Shown piece after piece: positions 8,224 to 17,111 of a stretch of DNA of 64,000 nucleotides (positions are counted from its first letter, which is position 1; every line of letters starts with the position of its first letter). Where the stretch lies: NCBI RefSeq assembly GCF_900167435.1, contig NZ_FUWS01000003.1, positions 62,001-126,000 of the forward strand, in the 5' to 3' direction. Both the position numbers and the translations under genes were made by a program. Source of the DNA: Marinactinospora thermotolerans DSM 45154 (lineage in GTDB: Bacteria > Actinomycetota > Actinomycetes > Streptosporangiales > Streptosporangiaceae). A model generated the notes under the pieces. The model searched no databases. It was not told where the DNA came from and saw nothing but the letters and a program-made list of their open reading frames with translations.

Positions 8224-9402
8224 GTGCAAGGGGAGCTACTGGCCGCGCTAGCGGGGCTCGTCGGACTCGTGACAGGCGTCGCGGCCGGTCTGGCGTTTCG
8301 GATCAGTGAGGCGGGCCGTAACCGTACCCCGGTCCCGGCGCCGCAATCAGAACTTCCGTCGGGCATCGCCGAGGTGCTCGCCGCGCTCCCCTCCTCCGCT
8401 GTCGTCCTGGACTCCACCGACCGGGTCCTGCGGGCCAGTTCCGCGGCCCGCGCCTTCGGCATCGTCCGCGGTGAGGAACTCGTCATCGGCGACCTGCTCG
8501 CGCTCGCCCGGCAGGTGCGCCGCGACGGCGTCATCCGCGAGACCGAGATCGAGGTGGCGGTCCGCAAGTTCGGCCCCGACTCCACCTCCTTCGCGGTGCG
8601 CGTCGCCCCGCTCGGCGGCACGGGGCTCGTGCTGGTGCTGGCCGAGGACCAGACCGAACGCCGGCGGGTCGAGGCCGTGCGCCGCGACTTCGTCGCCAAC
8701 ATCAGCCATGAGCTCAAGACCCCGGTGGGCGCGCTGTCCCTGCTGGCCGAGACCGTGGCCGACGCCAGCGACGACCCCGAGGCCGTACGCCGCTTCACCG
8801 CGCGGATGCAGCAGGAGGCCGCCCGGCTGACCAGCGTCATCCAGGACCTCATCACCCTGTCGCGGATCCAGGGCGCCGAGCCCATGTCCGAACCCGACGA
8901 GGTCGAGATCGCGTCCGTGGTCGACGAGGCCCTGGACGCCGTTCGGATGGCGGCCGACGCCAAGAAGATCGAGCTGGTCTCCAGCGGCACCGAGGGCATC
9001 CGCGTCATGGGGGACGAGGGCCTGCTCGTCACCGCCATGCGCAACCTGGTCGCCAACGCGGTCGCCTACAGTCCTGAGCAGACCCGTGTCTCCGTCACGG
9101 CCGACGTCACCGACAAGACGGTGGACATCAGCGTCGCCGATCAGGGCATCGGGATCCCTCCGCAGGATCTCGAACGCATCTTCGAGCGCTTCTACCGTGT
9201 GGACGCCGCTCGAAGCCGGTCCACCGGTGGCACCGGTCTGGGCCTGGCCATCGTCAAGCACATCACCACCCACCACCGTGGGGAAGTGAGCGTGTGGAGC
9301 AAGGAGGGTTCGGGTTCGACGTTCACCCTGCGTCTGCCCCGGATCGAAACTCGGGAGCCGCAGCGCTCCGGTGAGAACACCTATCGGGAGGCACCACAGT
9401 GA
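8224..9402 (+). CDS. senX3: Phosphate-responsive sensor histidine kinase (SenX3/PhoR type)
   Basis: A 392-residue kinase. One N-terminal membrane helix (about 5-26) is followed by a PAS-like region (about 48-145). The dimerisation/phosphoacceptor H-box is NISHELKTPVG (His162), the N-box is NLVANAVAYSP, and the G-boxes are DQGIGIP and GGTGLGLAIVKHI. It has no extracellular sensing domain, as in SenX3/PhoR, which read phosphate through Pst and PhoU. The start is GTG 8224, with TACGAT ending 6 nt upstream, which fits a leaderless transcript. The stop overlaps the regX3 start by 4 bp, so translation is probably coupled. Confidence 0.93.
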   Translation: MQGELLAALAGLVGLVTGVAAGLAFRISEAGRNRTPVPAPQSELPSGIAEVLAALPSSAVVLDSTDRVLRASSAARAFGIVRGEELVIGDLLALARQVRRDGVIRETEIEVAVRKFGPDSTSFAVRVAPLGGTGLVLVLAEDQTERRRVEAVRRDFVANISHELKTPVGALSLLAETVADASDDPEAVRRFTARMQQEAARLTSVIQDLITLSRIQGAEPMSEPDEVEIASVVDEALDAVRMAADAKKIELVSSGTEGIRVMGDEGLLVTAMRNLVANAVAYSPEQTRVSVTADVTDKTVDISVADQGIGIPPQDLERIFERFYRVDAARSRSTGGTGLGLAIVKHITTHHRGEVSVWSKEGSGSTFTLRLPRIETREPQRSGENTYREAPQ

Positions 9403-10088
9403 CGCGTGTACTCGTCGTTGAGGACGAGGAATCCTACAGCGATGCCCTGTCGTACATGCTGCGCAAGGAAGGCTTCGAAGTCGCCGTGGCGCCCACCGGC
9501 ACGGTCGCCTTGGAGACCTTCGACCGCACCGGGGCCGACCTCGTGCTGCTGGACCTGATGCTTCCGGGGCTGTCGGGCACGGAGGTGTGCCGGACCCTGC
9601 GGCAGAAGTCCAACGTCCCGGTCATCATGCTGACGGCCAAGGACAGCGAGATCGACAAGGTCGTCGGCCTGGAGCTGGGCGCCGACGACTACGTGACCAA
9701 GCCCTTCTCCTCCCGTGAGCTCGTGGCCCGCATCCGCGCGGTGCTGCGTCGCCGCGGCGAGGACGAGACGCTGCTGCCCACGACCCTGGAGGCCGGTCCG
9801 GTCCGGATGGACGTGGAACGGCACGTGGTGACCGTGCGCGGCGAGAACGTCCAGCTCCCGCTCAAGGAGTTCGAGCTGCTGGAGGTGTTGCTGCGCAACG
9901 CCGGCCGGGTGCTGACCCGCATGCAGCTCATCGACCGGGTGTGGGGTGCCGACTACGTGGGCGACACCAAGACCCTCGACGTCCACATCAAGCGGCTGCG
10001 CGCCAAGATCGAGACCGATCCCGGCAACCCCCGCTTCATCGTGACCGTCCGGGGTCTGGGCTACAAGTTCGAGCCCGTCACCGACTGA
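9399..10088 (+). CDS. regX3: OmpR-family response regulator (RegX3/PhoP type)
   Basis: A 229-residue two-domain regulator. The receiver has the acidic pocket at Glu8/Asp9, the phosphorylation site Asp52 (LVLLDLMLPG) and the conserved Lys in DYVTKPF. The C-terminal winged helix (about 130-225) ends with the typical IKRLRAKIE and VRGLGYKF recognition and wing elements. It is paired with the sensor kinase and next to phoU, so it most likely activates phosphate-starvation genes such as pst through PHO boxes. GTG start at 9399 overlaps the senX3 TGA. A 13-bp-stem terminator follows 8 bp after the stop. Confidence 0.94.
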   Translation: MTRVLVVEDEESYSDALSYMLRKEGFEVAVAPTGTVALETFDRTGADLVLLDLMLPGLSGTEVCRTLRQKSNVPVIMLTAKDSEIDKVVGLELGADDYVTKPFSSRELVARIRAVLRRRGEDETLLPTTLEAGPVRMDVERHVVTVRGENVQLPLKEFELLEVLLRNAGRVLTRMQLIDRVWGADYVGDTKTLDVHIKRLRAKIETDPGNPRFIVTVRGLGYKFEPVTD

Positions 10089-10095
10089 GGCCCCC

Positions 10096-10124
10096 GCGGC
10101 CCGGCCGGCTCCCGGCCGGGCCGC
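10096..10124 (+). terminator. Terminator after senX3-regX3
   Basis: A perfect 13-bp stem (GCGGCCCGGCCGG / CCGGCCGGGCCGC) with a 3-nt loop directly follows regX3. Confidence 0.75.
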
Positions 10125-10619
10125 CCGCTCCCCGCCCCGAGGCCCCGGCGCTCCACAATCAGGGCCAGAGCCCACTGTTCCGACACGGGGCCACGGCCGC
10201 TGCTCTAGGAGCCTGTCCCGGTAGAGTTCACAGGCCGTTTCCCGGCATCACATCCACGGGCACGACCGCCAAGACCGTTTCGCCGACTGACCGCGCCCTC
10301 CTTTCCAGCGCCGTCTTGGCCGTCGGGAGGCGGCCAGGCACCATTTCCTCCCTGCGGTGAATATGAGGACCTACACGGGAGCAGGCGCTGTTCTCCACCT
10401 ACCGTCGAGAAGGCGGTCCCCGGCCGGGTCAGCGGCTTTGGTCAACGACGTGCTCCCCGTGGCCCCTTCGGCTGGCCCGCGCTCGGACACGCCCAGCCGT
10501 CAGCCCACCAACGTCACGATCAGGCACTGCCACGTGACGGTGAGGAGCCTCTCCCGAAGACGAGCAGAGGAACACGAAGGCGACCCGCCCGGCCCTGAGG
10601 GCTCGTCGACGCCGCGCAG
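10125..10619. other. 495-bp gap without recognisable gene
   Basis: This gap lies between the ends of regX3 (plus) and gpm (minus). Open frames here have no recognisable similarity and run into the gpm antisense. A segment GAGCCTGTCCCGGTAG (10209-10224) reminds me of termini of some actinomycete insertion sequences, but I found no matching second end or transposase, so I do not call a mobile element. Composition is somewhat less GC-rich than the flanking genes, consistent with non-coding or decayed DNA. Confidence 0.4.
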
Positions 10620-10654
10620 AGGCCCCGGCCCGTGGGAACCACGGACCGGGGCCT
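10620..10654 (-). terminator. Terminator of gpm
   Basis: A long hairpin with outer stem AGGCCCCGG / CCGGGGCCT and inner stem CCGTGG / CCACGG around a GAA loop begins 16 bp past the gpm stop on the minus strand. Confidence 0.75.
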
Positions 10655-10670
10655 TCCTCGTCGATGCCGG

Positions 10671-11417
10671 CTACTTCTTACCCTGGTTCTTGACGGCCTC
10701 GATGGCGGCCTTGGCGGCCTCGGGGTCGAGGTACTCGCCCCCTGCCTTGCGCGGCGTGAAGTCGTCGTTGAGCTCGTAGACCAACGGGATGCCCGTGGGG
10801 ATGTTCAGGCCCGCGATCGTCTCGTCGTCGATGCCGTCGAGGTGCTTGACCAGCGCGCGCAGCGAGTTGCCGTGCGCGGCGACCAGGACGGTGCGGCCCG
10901 CGGCCAGGTCCGGGACGATCGAGTCGTACCAGTAGGGCAGCATGCGGTGGACGACGTCGGCCAGGCACTCGGTACGCGGCATGAGCTCGGGCGGGAGGTC
11001 GGCGTAACGCGGGTCGCCGACCTGGGAGTACTCGGCGTCGTCGGCGAGCGGGGGCGGCGGGGTGTCGTAGGAGCGCCGCCAGATCATGAACTGCTCGTCG
11101 CCGTACTCCTCGCGCGTCTGGGCCTTGTTCTTGCCCTGGAGCGCGCCGTAGTGACGCTCGTTGAGCCGCCAGGAACGGCGGACCGGCAGCCACAGCAGGT
11201 CGGCCTCGTCGAGCGCGATGTTGGCGGTGCGGATGGCCCGCCGCAGCACCGAGGTGTGCACGACATCGGGGCGCAGGTCGGCGTCGAGCAGCAGCCGGCC
11301 GCCCTTACGCGCCTCCTCCTCGCCCTTGGTGGACAGGTCGACGTCGACCCAGCCGGTGAACAGACCTTCGGCGTTCCAGACGCTTTCGCCGTGACGCAGC
11401 AGAACAAGAGTGCCCAT
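10671..11417 (-). CDS. gpmA: 2,3-bisphosphoglycerate-dependent phosphoglycerate mutase
   Basis: Glycolytic/gluconeogenic enzyme interconverting 3- and 2-phosphoglycerate. The 248-residue length is normal. The phosphohistidine motif [10 protein letters not shown] opens the protein; [11 protein letters not shown] and [16 protein letters not shown] (second catalytic His) are the other family hallmarks. The frame is open further upstream, but the conserved N-terminus ([12 protein letters not shown]) begins at ATG 11417. A TAGGCT -10 element sits 7 nt before it, so the mRNA is probably leaderless. The gene therefore seems to have its own promoter, although it lies downstream of mshA-ybjN on the same strand. 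Confidence 0.96.
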   Translation of the reverse strand: MGTLVLLRHGESVWNAEGLFTGWVDVDLSTKGEEEARKGGRLLLDADLRPDVVHTSVLRRAIRTANIALDEADLLWLPVRRSWRLNERHYGALQGKNKAQTREEYGDEQFMIWRRSYDTPPPPLADDAEYSQVGDPRYADLPPELMPRTECLADVVHRMLPYWYDSIVPDLAAGRTVLVAAHGNSLRALVKHLDGIDDETIAGLNIPTGIPLVYELNDDFTPRKAGGEYLDPEAAKAAIEAVKNQGKK

Positions 11418-11472
11418 GGGCATCAGCCTAGCGAGTCGGCCCCCGGAGGAGGGCACCGCCCCGAAGATTGGT

Positions 11473-12012
11473 CTACTCCAATGCGGGCGTCTGGTCGCCC
11501 GTCCGCTCCGAGACCGGTTCGCCGAGCAGGTGGCGGAACGCGCGGAGGTTGCGCGGGTTCTCGCCCCGCCGGGTCCGCCACTCCCACTCCTTGCGGATGG
11601 CCGAGGCGAAGCCGCGCTCCAGCGCCGGATTGAAGTTGTCGTCGGAGTAGGTCAGCACGCAGCCCAGCAGCCGGTCCACCTCCCGGGGCGTGACTCCCCC
11701 CAAGGGCAGGCGGCCGGTGATGTAGACGTCACCCACCTCGTCGGCCGCGAACGCGACTCCGTACATGTCGCTGTTCTTGCGCATCAACCACCGGTAGAAC
11801 TCCGCCTCGTTCTCGTCGGGGCGGCGGCAGAAGAACGTCTTGACCAGCAGGCTGTGCTCCCCGACCCCCAGCCATACCAGGGTCTTGAGCTTGCGCTCGC
11901 CCGGCAGCGTCACGACGAAGGCGTCGGGGTCCGGGCGTTCGAACTCCAGCCCCGCCTCGCGCAGCGCGGTCCGGATCGCCTCGATCGCCTGGCTCTGCTC
12001 CTGTGATGGCAT
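11473..12012 (-). CDS. YbjN domain-containing protein
   Basis: A 179-residue protein of the YbjN family, which has a fold like type III secretion chaperones. Visible hallmarks are [20 protein letters not shown] and [18 protein letters not shown]. Its biochemical role is not established. GGAG lies 4 nt before the ATG at 12012. It is 9 bp downstream of mshA and probably in the same operon; a YbjN gene next to mshA is common in actinobacteria, which suggests but does not prove a link to mycothiol metabolism. Confidence 0.85.
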   Translation of the reverse strand: MPSQEQSQAIEAIRTALREAGLEFERPDPDAFVVTLPGERKLKTLVWLGVGEHSLLVKTFFCRRPDENEAEFYRWLMRKNSDMYGVAFAADEVGDVYITGRLPLGGVTPREVDRLLGCVLTYSDDNFNPALERGFASAIRKEWEWRTRRGENPRNLRAFRHLLGEPVSERTGDQTPALE

Positions 12013-12021
12013 ACGGCTCCG

Positions 12022-13344
12022 TTACTGGTTGGCGGCGGCGGGCAGCGGCTCGGTGGCCGAGGTGGCGCGGTAGACGTCGAGGAGGCCGTCCACGGTGGCC
12101 GACCAGCTCAGACCACGGGCGTGCCCCACCCCCGCGGCGCCGAACCGGTCCCGCCACGCGGGCTCGGTGATCATGCGGTGCAGCACCCGCGCGTAGTCGG
12201 CGGGGTCGTGGCCGTCGATCAGCACGCCGGAGACCCCGTCGCGGACGGCGGTGGGCAGGCCGCCGACACGGGCCGCGACGACCGGCGTCGCACACGCCTG
12301 CGACTCGACCGCGACGAGCCCGAACGACTCCGAGTGCGAGGGGACGACGGTGGCGGTGGCGGCCCGGTAGTAGTGGACCAGCTCGGCCCGGGTGCGCGGC
12401 GGCTCCATGCGGACCAGATCGGCGATGCCGAGCGTGCGGGCGAGTTCGGCCAGGCGGCGCGGCTGCTCCAGGTCGGCCCCCGACAGCCCGCCGACCACGG
12501 CGACGACCAGGCGCTCGCGCAGCGCCGGGTCGGCCTCGACCAGCCGCGCCGCCGCGCGCAGCAGCACGTCCGGGGCCTTCAGACGCTGTACCCGGCCCAC
12601 GAACAACAGCAGCGCGGTGTCGGACGGCAGCCCCAGGGTGCGCAGCGCGTCGGCGCGCGACCCGGGGGTGAAGACGTCGAGGTCCACGCCGGGCGGGACC
12701 GTGCTGACCCGGCCGGGATCGGCGTCGTAGTGGTGGATGAGCTGGGCGGCCTCGTCGGCGGTGTTGGCGACGAGGTGGTCGGCCTGGCGCACCAGCTGGT
12801 CCTCGCCCCGGACCCGGGCCTCGGGTTCGGGGACGTCGCCCTCGGCCAGCGCGCTGTTCTTGACCCTGGCCAGCGTGTGCATGGACTGCACGAGGGGGAC
12901 CCCCCAACGCTGCGCGGCGACGAGCCCGGCGCGGCCCGACAGCCAGTAGTGGCCGTGGACGAGATCGTAGTGCCCGGGGTCGTTGCGCGCCTCGGCGCGC
13001 AGCACGCCGAAGACGAAGGGGCACAGGTACCGGGCGAGCGTGTGCTTGTCCAGCGCGCCGAACGGGCCCGCCCCGATGTGGCGGACGGTGACCCCGGGAG
13101 CCATCTCGACCTCGGGCGGCTGCTCGGGTCCGGTGGCGCGGGTGAAGACGTCGACGGCCACCCCGCGTTCGGCGAGCCGTTTGGCGACCTCGACGATGTA
13201 GACGTTCATGCCGCCGGCGTCGCCGCTGCCGGGCTGGTCCAGCGGGGAGGTGTGCAGGCTGATCGTGGCGATCCTGCGTGGTGCCGCGCTTCCTCCGGGG
13301 CCGCCGGCTCCCGTGCCGGCCGCGCCGGGAATCTCTGACAGCAC
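12022..13344 (-). CDS. mshA: D-inositol-3-phosphate glycosyltransferase MshA
   Basis: First enzyme of mycothiol synthesis; it joins UDP-GlcNAc to 1L-myo-inositol-1-phosphate. It is a 440-residue GT-B/GT4 glycosyltransferase. The N-terminal Rossmann domain contains [13 protein letters not shown] and [10 protein letters not shown]. The C-terminal donor-binding domain has the E-x7-E signature in [20 protein letters not shown] and [15 protein letters not shown]. The start is GTG 13344, preceded by GAGGGCG about 8 nt upstream. The N-terminal 25 residues are Gly/Ala-rich and variable in the family. The last step of the pathway, mshD, is also in this window (53.8-54.8 kb). Confidence 0.95.
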   Translation of the reverse strand: MLSEIPGAAGTGAGGPGGSAAPRRIATISLHTSPLDQPGSGDAGGMNVYIVEVAKRLAERGVAVDVFTRATGPEQPPEVEMAPGVTVRHIGAGPFGALDKHTLARYLCPFVFGVLRAEARNDPGHYDLVHGHYWLSGRAGLVAAQRWGVPLVQSMHTLARVKNSALAEGDVPEPEARVRGEDQLVRQADHLVANTADEAAQLIHHYDADPGRVSTVPPGVDLDVFTPGSRADALRTLGLPSDTALLLFVGRVQRLKAPDVLLRAAARLVEADPALRERLVVAVVGGLSGADLEQPRRLAELARTLGIADLVRMEPPRTRAELVHYYRAATATVVPSHSESFGLVAVESQACATPVVAARVGGLPTAVRDGVSGVLIDGHDPADYARVLHRMITEPAWRDRFGAAGVGHARGLSWSATVDGLLDVYRATSATEPLPAAANQ

Positions 13345-13499
13345 TGGACTTCGCCCTCTTTTCCGTCAACGGTCGCTCACTGCGTGCCACAACGGTCAAC
13401 AGCCCCGGGTGGCCGCGGTGTTCCCATAATGGATGCGCGACCGTCCGCGCGAGGGCGCGGGGGTGAGGTAACGGGAGGACGCCGCCACCGGAACGGCAC

Positions 13500-13518
13500 G
13501 CCGGCGGGGCACGCCGGC
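13500..13518 (-). terminator. Possible terminator downstream of the esterase
   Basis: A 7-bp stem (GCCGGCG / CGCCGGC) with a 5-nt loop lies about 90 bp past the esterase stop in an otherwise featureless 264-bp gap. Weak support. Confidence 0.3.
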
Positions 13519-13608
13519 GCCGCCCTCCCTTGGGTGGGAGAGCGATCTCACGTCGCCGGTCCGGTCAGATGTCCCGTCCCCGGGCGCGGCGGCCCGGCGC
13601 CCAGGCGG

Positions 13609-14595
13609 TCAGGCGGGCTGCTCGGACCACCCTTCCACGAGGAAGTCGACGACCTGGGGATAGGTGGTGATCCAGGTCGAGTAGTCGTGGCCGCCCACGG
13701 GAAAGGCCGTCTCCACGGTCATGTCGCGCCGCTCCAGCAGTTTCGCGAAGCGCGCGGCCTCGCCGTGGATCGTGCCCTTCTGCAACGGCGTGTAGTCGTC
13801 GGTGCCCTCGACCAGGAAGAAGCGGATGTCACGTACCTCGGGGTCGTCCAGGAGCAGGTCGGGGGCGTGGGCCTCGGGGTCGTCACCGAAGGTGCCGGCG
13901 GGGTCGTCGACCTTGAAGTAGCCGCCCCAGCTGACCGACTGGGAGTACAGGTCGGGGTGGCGCAACGCGAGCGCGGCGGCACCGTACCCGCCCATCGAGT
14001 AGCCCGTGATGGCGCGCAGGCTCCGAGGACGGCGGTTGTCGCCCTCGACGGCCTCGATCGCCTTCCCCGTCACGAAGCTCTCGATGGCGAAGTCCCCGTT
14101 GACGGAGTCACCCCATTCGGTGTCGCTGCCGTTGACCTCCTGACCGAAGGGCGCCGCGATCACGAACTGGACGCCGACACGGCACATCTGCTCGTCCATC
14201 AGGGGGCCGACGTTGGTGTCGCGGACCGTCTGGTGGGTCCCGGTGGAGCCGTGCAGGAGGTACATCACCGGCAGGTCGGCGCTGTCCTCGCCGGGAGGAC
14301 GCCGGATCCAGATGGGCCGGCCCTGGCTGGGCGCCCCCTTGTCGGGGATGTGGACGATCTCGTCGCGGCCGGGTTCGTGGCAGACGGGGACGTCGCCGGG
14401 GCGTGGTTCGACGGTCGCCTCGCCGCCCCCGGGCTCGACGAAGGCGGTGGCGCGTGGAGGGGCCTCCTGGCGTGCCGCGGTGACCGGGACCGGCCCCGCC
14501 TCCTCGGCCCGGAAGGCGGCGAGCATTCCCGCCGCGGACACGACGAGTGACGATGCGACGAGCACCGTGGTCCTACGCGAGAGCGTCGCGAACAC
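13609..14595 (-). CDS. Secreted alpha/beta-hydrolase esterase (esterase D / antigen 85-like)
   Basis: A 328-residue exported hydrolase. The N-terminus has a short basic region and a hydrophobic stretch (about 8-28), read as a signal peptide or anchor. The nucleophile elbow is GYSMGGYGAAALALR, an upstream HGSTGTH fits the oxyanion loop, and the catalytic His is likely in VGGHDYSTW near the C-terminus. This pattern matches the esterase D/feruloyl-esterase/antigen 85 superfamily. The substrate is unknown; cell-envelope esters or external polymers are possible. The start is GTG 14595, with AGGA about 7 nt upstream. It ends 264 bp upstream of mshA and starts 15 bp downstream of the macro-domain gene. 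Confidence 0.85.
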   Translation of the reverse strand: MFATLSRRTTVLVASSLVVSAAGMLAAFRAEEAGPVPVTAARQEAPPRATAFVEPGGGEATVEPRPGDVPVCHEPGRDEIVHIPDKGAPSQGRPIWIRRPPGEDSADLPVMYLLHGSTGTHQTVRDTNVGPLMDEQMCRVGVQFVIAAPFGQEVNGSDTEWGDSVNGDFAIESFVTGKAIEAVEGDNRRPRSLRAITGYSMGGYGAAALALRHPDLYSQSVSWGGYFKVDDPAGTFGDDPEAHAPDLLLDDPEVRDIRFFLVEGTDDYTPLQKGTIHGEAARFAKLLERRDMTVETAFPVGGHDYSTWITTYPQVVDFLVEGWSEQPA

Positions 14596-14610
14596 AGCAG
14601 TTTCCTAAGG

Positions 14611-15138
14611 TCAGAGCTGGCGCGTCCCTGTTCCGGCGATCACGCGGGCGAACGCGGCATACACCGGGTCGGCGAAGAGGACGAAGCGAACCTCACCCAC
14701 TGTAGTCGAGGCGTCTCGCACGGCGTGGACCGCGACACGCGCCGCGTCCAACGGCGGCCAGCGGTAGGCCCCGGTCGAGACAGCGGGGAAGGCGACCGTG
14801 CGCGCCCCCAGTTCGTCGGCGACGCGCAGCGAGGAGAGGTAGCAGGAGGCGAGCAGCTGTGACCGGTCCTGCGTGGCGCTGTAGACCGGGCCGACCGTGT
14901 GGATCACCCATTCGGCGGCGAGGTCTCCGGCCGTGGTGGCCACCGCCTGCCCGACCGGCAGGCCCGCGCCGTAGCGGGAGGCCCGCAGCTCGCGGCAGGC
15001 GGCGAGGATGGCCGGCCCTCCTTTGCGGTGGATGGCGCCGTCCACGCCGCCCCCGCCCAGCAGGGAGGAGTTGGCGGCGTTGACCACCGCGTCGACACGC
15101 TGCTCGGTGATGTCGCCCTTGAGGATCTCGATTCGCAT
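14611..15138 (-). CDS. Macro-domain protein (O-acetyl-ADP-ribose deacetylase-like)
   Basis: A 175-residue single macro domain of the MacroD/YmdB type, which hydrolyses O-acetyl-ADP-ribose or removes ADP-ribose from proteins. Diagnostic segments are GDITEQRVDAVVNAANSSLL, GGGGVDGAIHRKGG (ribose/diphosphate loop) and VSTGAYRWP (substrate loop). The frame opens earlier, but the family N-terminus starts at ATG 15138 (MRIEILKGD). TACGTT lies 7 nt upstream, so I predict a leaderless mRNA. It is divergent from blaI. Confidence 0.92.
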   Translation of the reverse strand: MRIEILKGDITEQRVDAVVNAANSSLLGGGGVDGAIHRKGGPAILAACRELRASRYGAGLPVGQAVATTAGDLAAEWVIHTVGPVYSATQDRSQLLASCYLSSLRVADELGARTVAFPAVSTGAYRWPPLDAARVAVHAVRDASTTVGEVRFVLFADPVYAAFARVIAGTGTRQL

Positions 15139-15358
15139 GGCCGACAACGTAGCCGGGGCGTCGCCCTCCGTCACGACCACGGCGCGCGCGTCCCCCCGGG
15201 AGCCGTTCGCGAAAGGTCCGTGGAGGAGACCCCGGCACGTGAGGTATTGCACGGGGTGTTCGGCGCCCCCTCCGGCCCGTCCCGCACCATGCCGTCTTCG
15301 AGGCCCCATATCCCGCGCCCCAGGGGAATCCAGAACTCACCCGGGGGTGCGACAGTGC

Positions 15359-15380
15359 GTAGTACTACCCTCGGTAGACT
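15359..15380 (+). promoter_or_regulatory. BlaI promoter with overlapping palindrome
   Basis: The perfect palindrome GTAGTACTAC (15359-15368) lies just before TAGACT (15375-15380), a -10 element 7 nt ahead of the blaI ATG. Known BlaI/MecI operators are TAC/GTA-type dyads, so autorepression is likely; binding is inferred. Confidence 0.5.
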
Positions 15381-15387
15381 GTGACGC

Positions 15388-15750
15388 ATGAATCGGCTCG
15401 GTGACCTTGAACGCGCGGTGATGGATGTACTGTGGGAACGAATCGAGCCAATGACGGTTCGTGAGGTGGGGCGCGCGCTCTCCGACCGCGACCTCGCCCA
15501 CACGACCGTCATGACGGTGCTTGATCGGCTAGCCAAGAAGGGTGTGGTGGAACGCACCCGCGAAGGGCGCGCGTGGCGTTACCGTCCGGCCGCCAGCCGG
15601 GAGAACTACGTCTCCGAGCTCATGTTCGACGCACTGGGACAGACCGGTGACCCGGACGCAGCGCTGGCCGCATTCGTACGCTCGATGAGCGGGACGGAAG
15701 CCGAAGCGCTTCGCCGCGCGCTCGCGGAAATCGACCAGCCGAGGACGTAG
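15388..15750 (+). CDS. BlaI/MecI-family transcriptional repressor
   Basis: A 120-residue winged-helix repressor. The N-terminus MNRLGDLERAVMDVLW and the recognition helix region AHTTVMTVLDRLAKKGVVER are typical of the family, followed by a short dimerisation tail. In known systems a partner metalloprotease relieves repression. The gene lies 4 bp upstream of an M56 metallopeptidase gene, the usual pair. The ATG at 15388 has a -10 box 7 nt upstream with a palindrome overlapping the promoter, suggesting self-regulation and a leaderless transcript. No beta-lactamase lies beside it, so the target may be the protease pair itself or distant genes. Confidence 0.93.
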   Translation: MNRLGDLERAVMDVLWERIEPMTVREVGRALSDRDLAHTTVMTVLDRLAKKGVVERTREGRAWRYRPAASRENYVSELMFDALGQTGDPDAALAAFVRSMSGTEAEALRRALAEIDQPRT

Positions 15751-15754
15751 CCCT

Positions 15755-16705
15755 ATGGTCAGTGCCGCACTGCTCGCCACCATCGCCGTTGGCTGTCTGT
15801 TCGCGGCGGCACGCCTTCGCCGGGCCTCTTGGCCTCTACGCGGCCCCCACGTGGCCGTCGTCGCCTGGCAGGCCCTCGGGCTGGCCTGGGGCATCTCCAC
15901 CATCGGCGCGCTTCTCGCGTTCGGGCTCGCCCCCTACGAACAGGGGGTCTTCGGGGGGCTCTCCGCGCTGGCCGTCGACGCGGCCACCCACGGCCTGTAC
16001 CTGTCCGGGCTCGCCGAGACCCCGTTCGGTGCCACGCAGGTGGTCGCCATCGTGGCCGCCGTCGCCCTGACCCTGTTGCTGTTCTGGGGGCTGAGCACCT
16101 CCTTCCTGCACGTGCTGCGCACCCGCAGGCGCCACCGCGACCTGCTCAGCCTGGTCGCGCGCGACGACCCGGACGTTCCGGGCGCCCGCATCCTGGACCA
16201 CCCCGCGGCCGCGGCCTACTGCCTGCCCGGCGTGCTCAACTCCCAGATCGTCATCAGCGCGGGGGCGCTCGCCGTCCTGGACCGCAGCGAGCTCGCCGCC
16301 GTCCTCGCCCACGAGCACGCCCACCTGCGCCAGCGGCACGATCTGGTGCTGCTGCCGTTCTCGTCGCTGAAGCGCGCCTTCCCCCGGGTCGGCCTCATGG
16401 TCGGCTACTACAACGCCGTCGCCCTGCTCATCGAGATGTGCGCCGACGACGAGGCCCGGCGCGAGCACTCCCCCAAGGAGCTCGCGATGGCGCTGCTGCG
16501 GTTCGGGACCGCCGGCACCGCGCCGGTTCCCGCCGGCGCGTTGGCCGCGGCGGCGGCCCACACCGACCAGCCCGAGGTCGTCACCCGCGTGTCGCGGCTG
16601 CTCAACCCGGTCGCCCAGCTCTCGCGGGGGGCCACCGTGGCGGTGCTCGCCTCGGCCGTCACCCTGATGACCACGACCGTGGGGCTGTGGCACCTGCCGA
16701 TGTGA
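15755..16705 (+). CDS. M56-family membrane metallopeptidase (BlaR1-like, sensor domain absent)
   Basis: A 316-residue polytopic membrane protein. The zinc motif HEHAH (HExxH) is in AVLAHEHAHLRQRHD, on the cytoplasmic side by analogy with BlaR1. Hydrophobic helices lie at about 1-18, 28-60, 92-118 and the C-terminal end (about 285-316). Unlike BlaR1 there is no extracellular penicillin-binding sensor domain, so what triggers it is unknown. It starts 4 bp after blaI, so the two form an operon, and it probably cleaves BlaI. Confidence 0.9.
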   Translation: MVSAALLATIAVGCLFAAARLRRASWPLRGPHVAVVAWQALGLAWGISTIGALLAFGLAPYEQGVFGGLSALAVDAATHGLYLSGLAETPFGATQVVAIVAAVALTLLLFWGLSTSFLHVLRTRRRHRDLLSLVARDDPDVPGARILDHPAAAAYCLPGVLNSQIVISAGALAVLDRSELAAVLAHEHAHLRQRHDLVLLPFSSLKRAFPRVGLMVGYYNAVALLIEMCADDEARREHSPKELAMALLRFGTAGTAPVPAGALAAAAAHTDQPEVVTRVSRLLNPVAQLSRGATVAVLASAVTLMTTTVGLWHLPM

Positions 16706-16790
16706 CACCCCGCTCATCCGGGCACGTTCTGTGCCCCTCGGGCGTTTACTGTGGAGAACACCCACCCGTCCACGTACACGCAAAGGTTCG

Positions 16791-17111
16791 GTGCTCGCTG
16801 TGGTCGCCCTGTCGTTCTTCTCGCTGCTGTGGAAGGTCATCTACCTGGCGATCTTCGTGACCACCCTGTACGCCCTGGTCGAGGCCGTCCGGACCCCCGC
16901 TCAGGCCTTCCCCGCCATGGACAAGCAGACCAAGGGGCTGTGGGTGGGTCTGCTCGGCGCGGGAACGCTGCTGTCGCTGAGCGCGGTGCTCGGTTACGGC
17001 GCCTTCCTGACCATCCTCTCGTTGATCGTCTCGCTGATCTACCTGCTGGACGTGCGTCCGGCGGTGAAGAGCATCGGCCGTCCGGGCGACGGCCCCTACG
17101 GTCCCTGGTAG
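16791..17111 (+). CDS. DUF2516-family membrane protein
   Basis: A 106-residue protein with three or four membrane helices. The stretch WKVIYLAIFVTTLYALVEAV, the MDKQTKGLW loop and the C-terminal YLLDVRPAVK match the actinobacterial DUF2516 family. Function is unknown. I chose GTG 16791, which has AAAGG about 5 nt upstream and gives the usual length, over the frame opening at 16731. Its last 16 bp overlap the 3' end of the convergent large membrane gene. Confidence 0.78.
   Translation: MLAVVALSFFSLLWKVIYLAIFVTTLYALVEAVRTPAQAFPAMDKQTKGLWVGLLGAGTLLSLSAVLGYGAFLTILSLIVSLIYLLDVRPAVKSIGRPGDGPYGPW

Noticed and set aside
10231-10252. PHO-box-like GTTCACAGGCC GTTTCCC in the regX3-gpm gap
   Set aside because: Second unit matches poorly and no plus-strand gene follows within several hundred bases.
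11729-13399. 556-codon frame overlapping mshA on the same strand
   Set aside because: Arg/Gly/Ala-rich out-of-frame shadow of mshA; mshA itself is clearly the coding frame.
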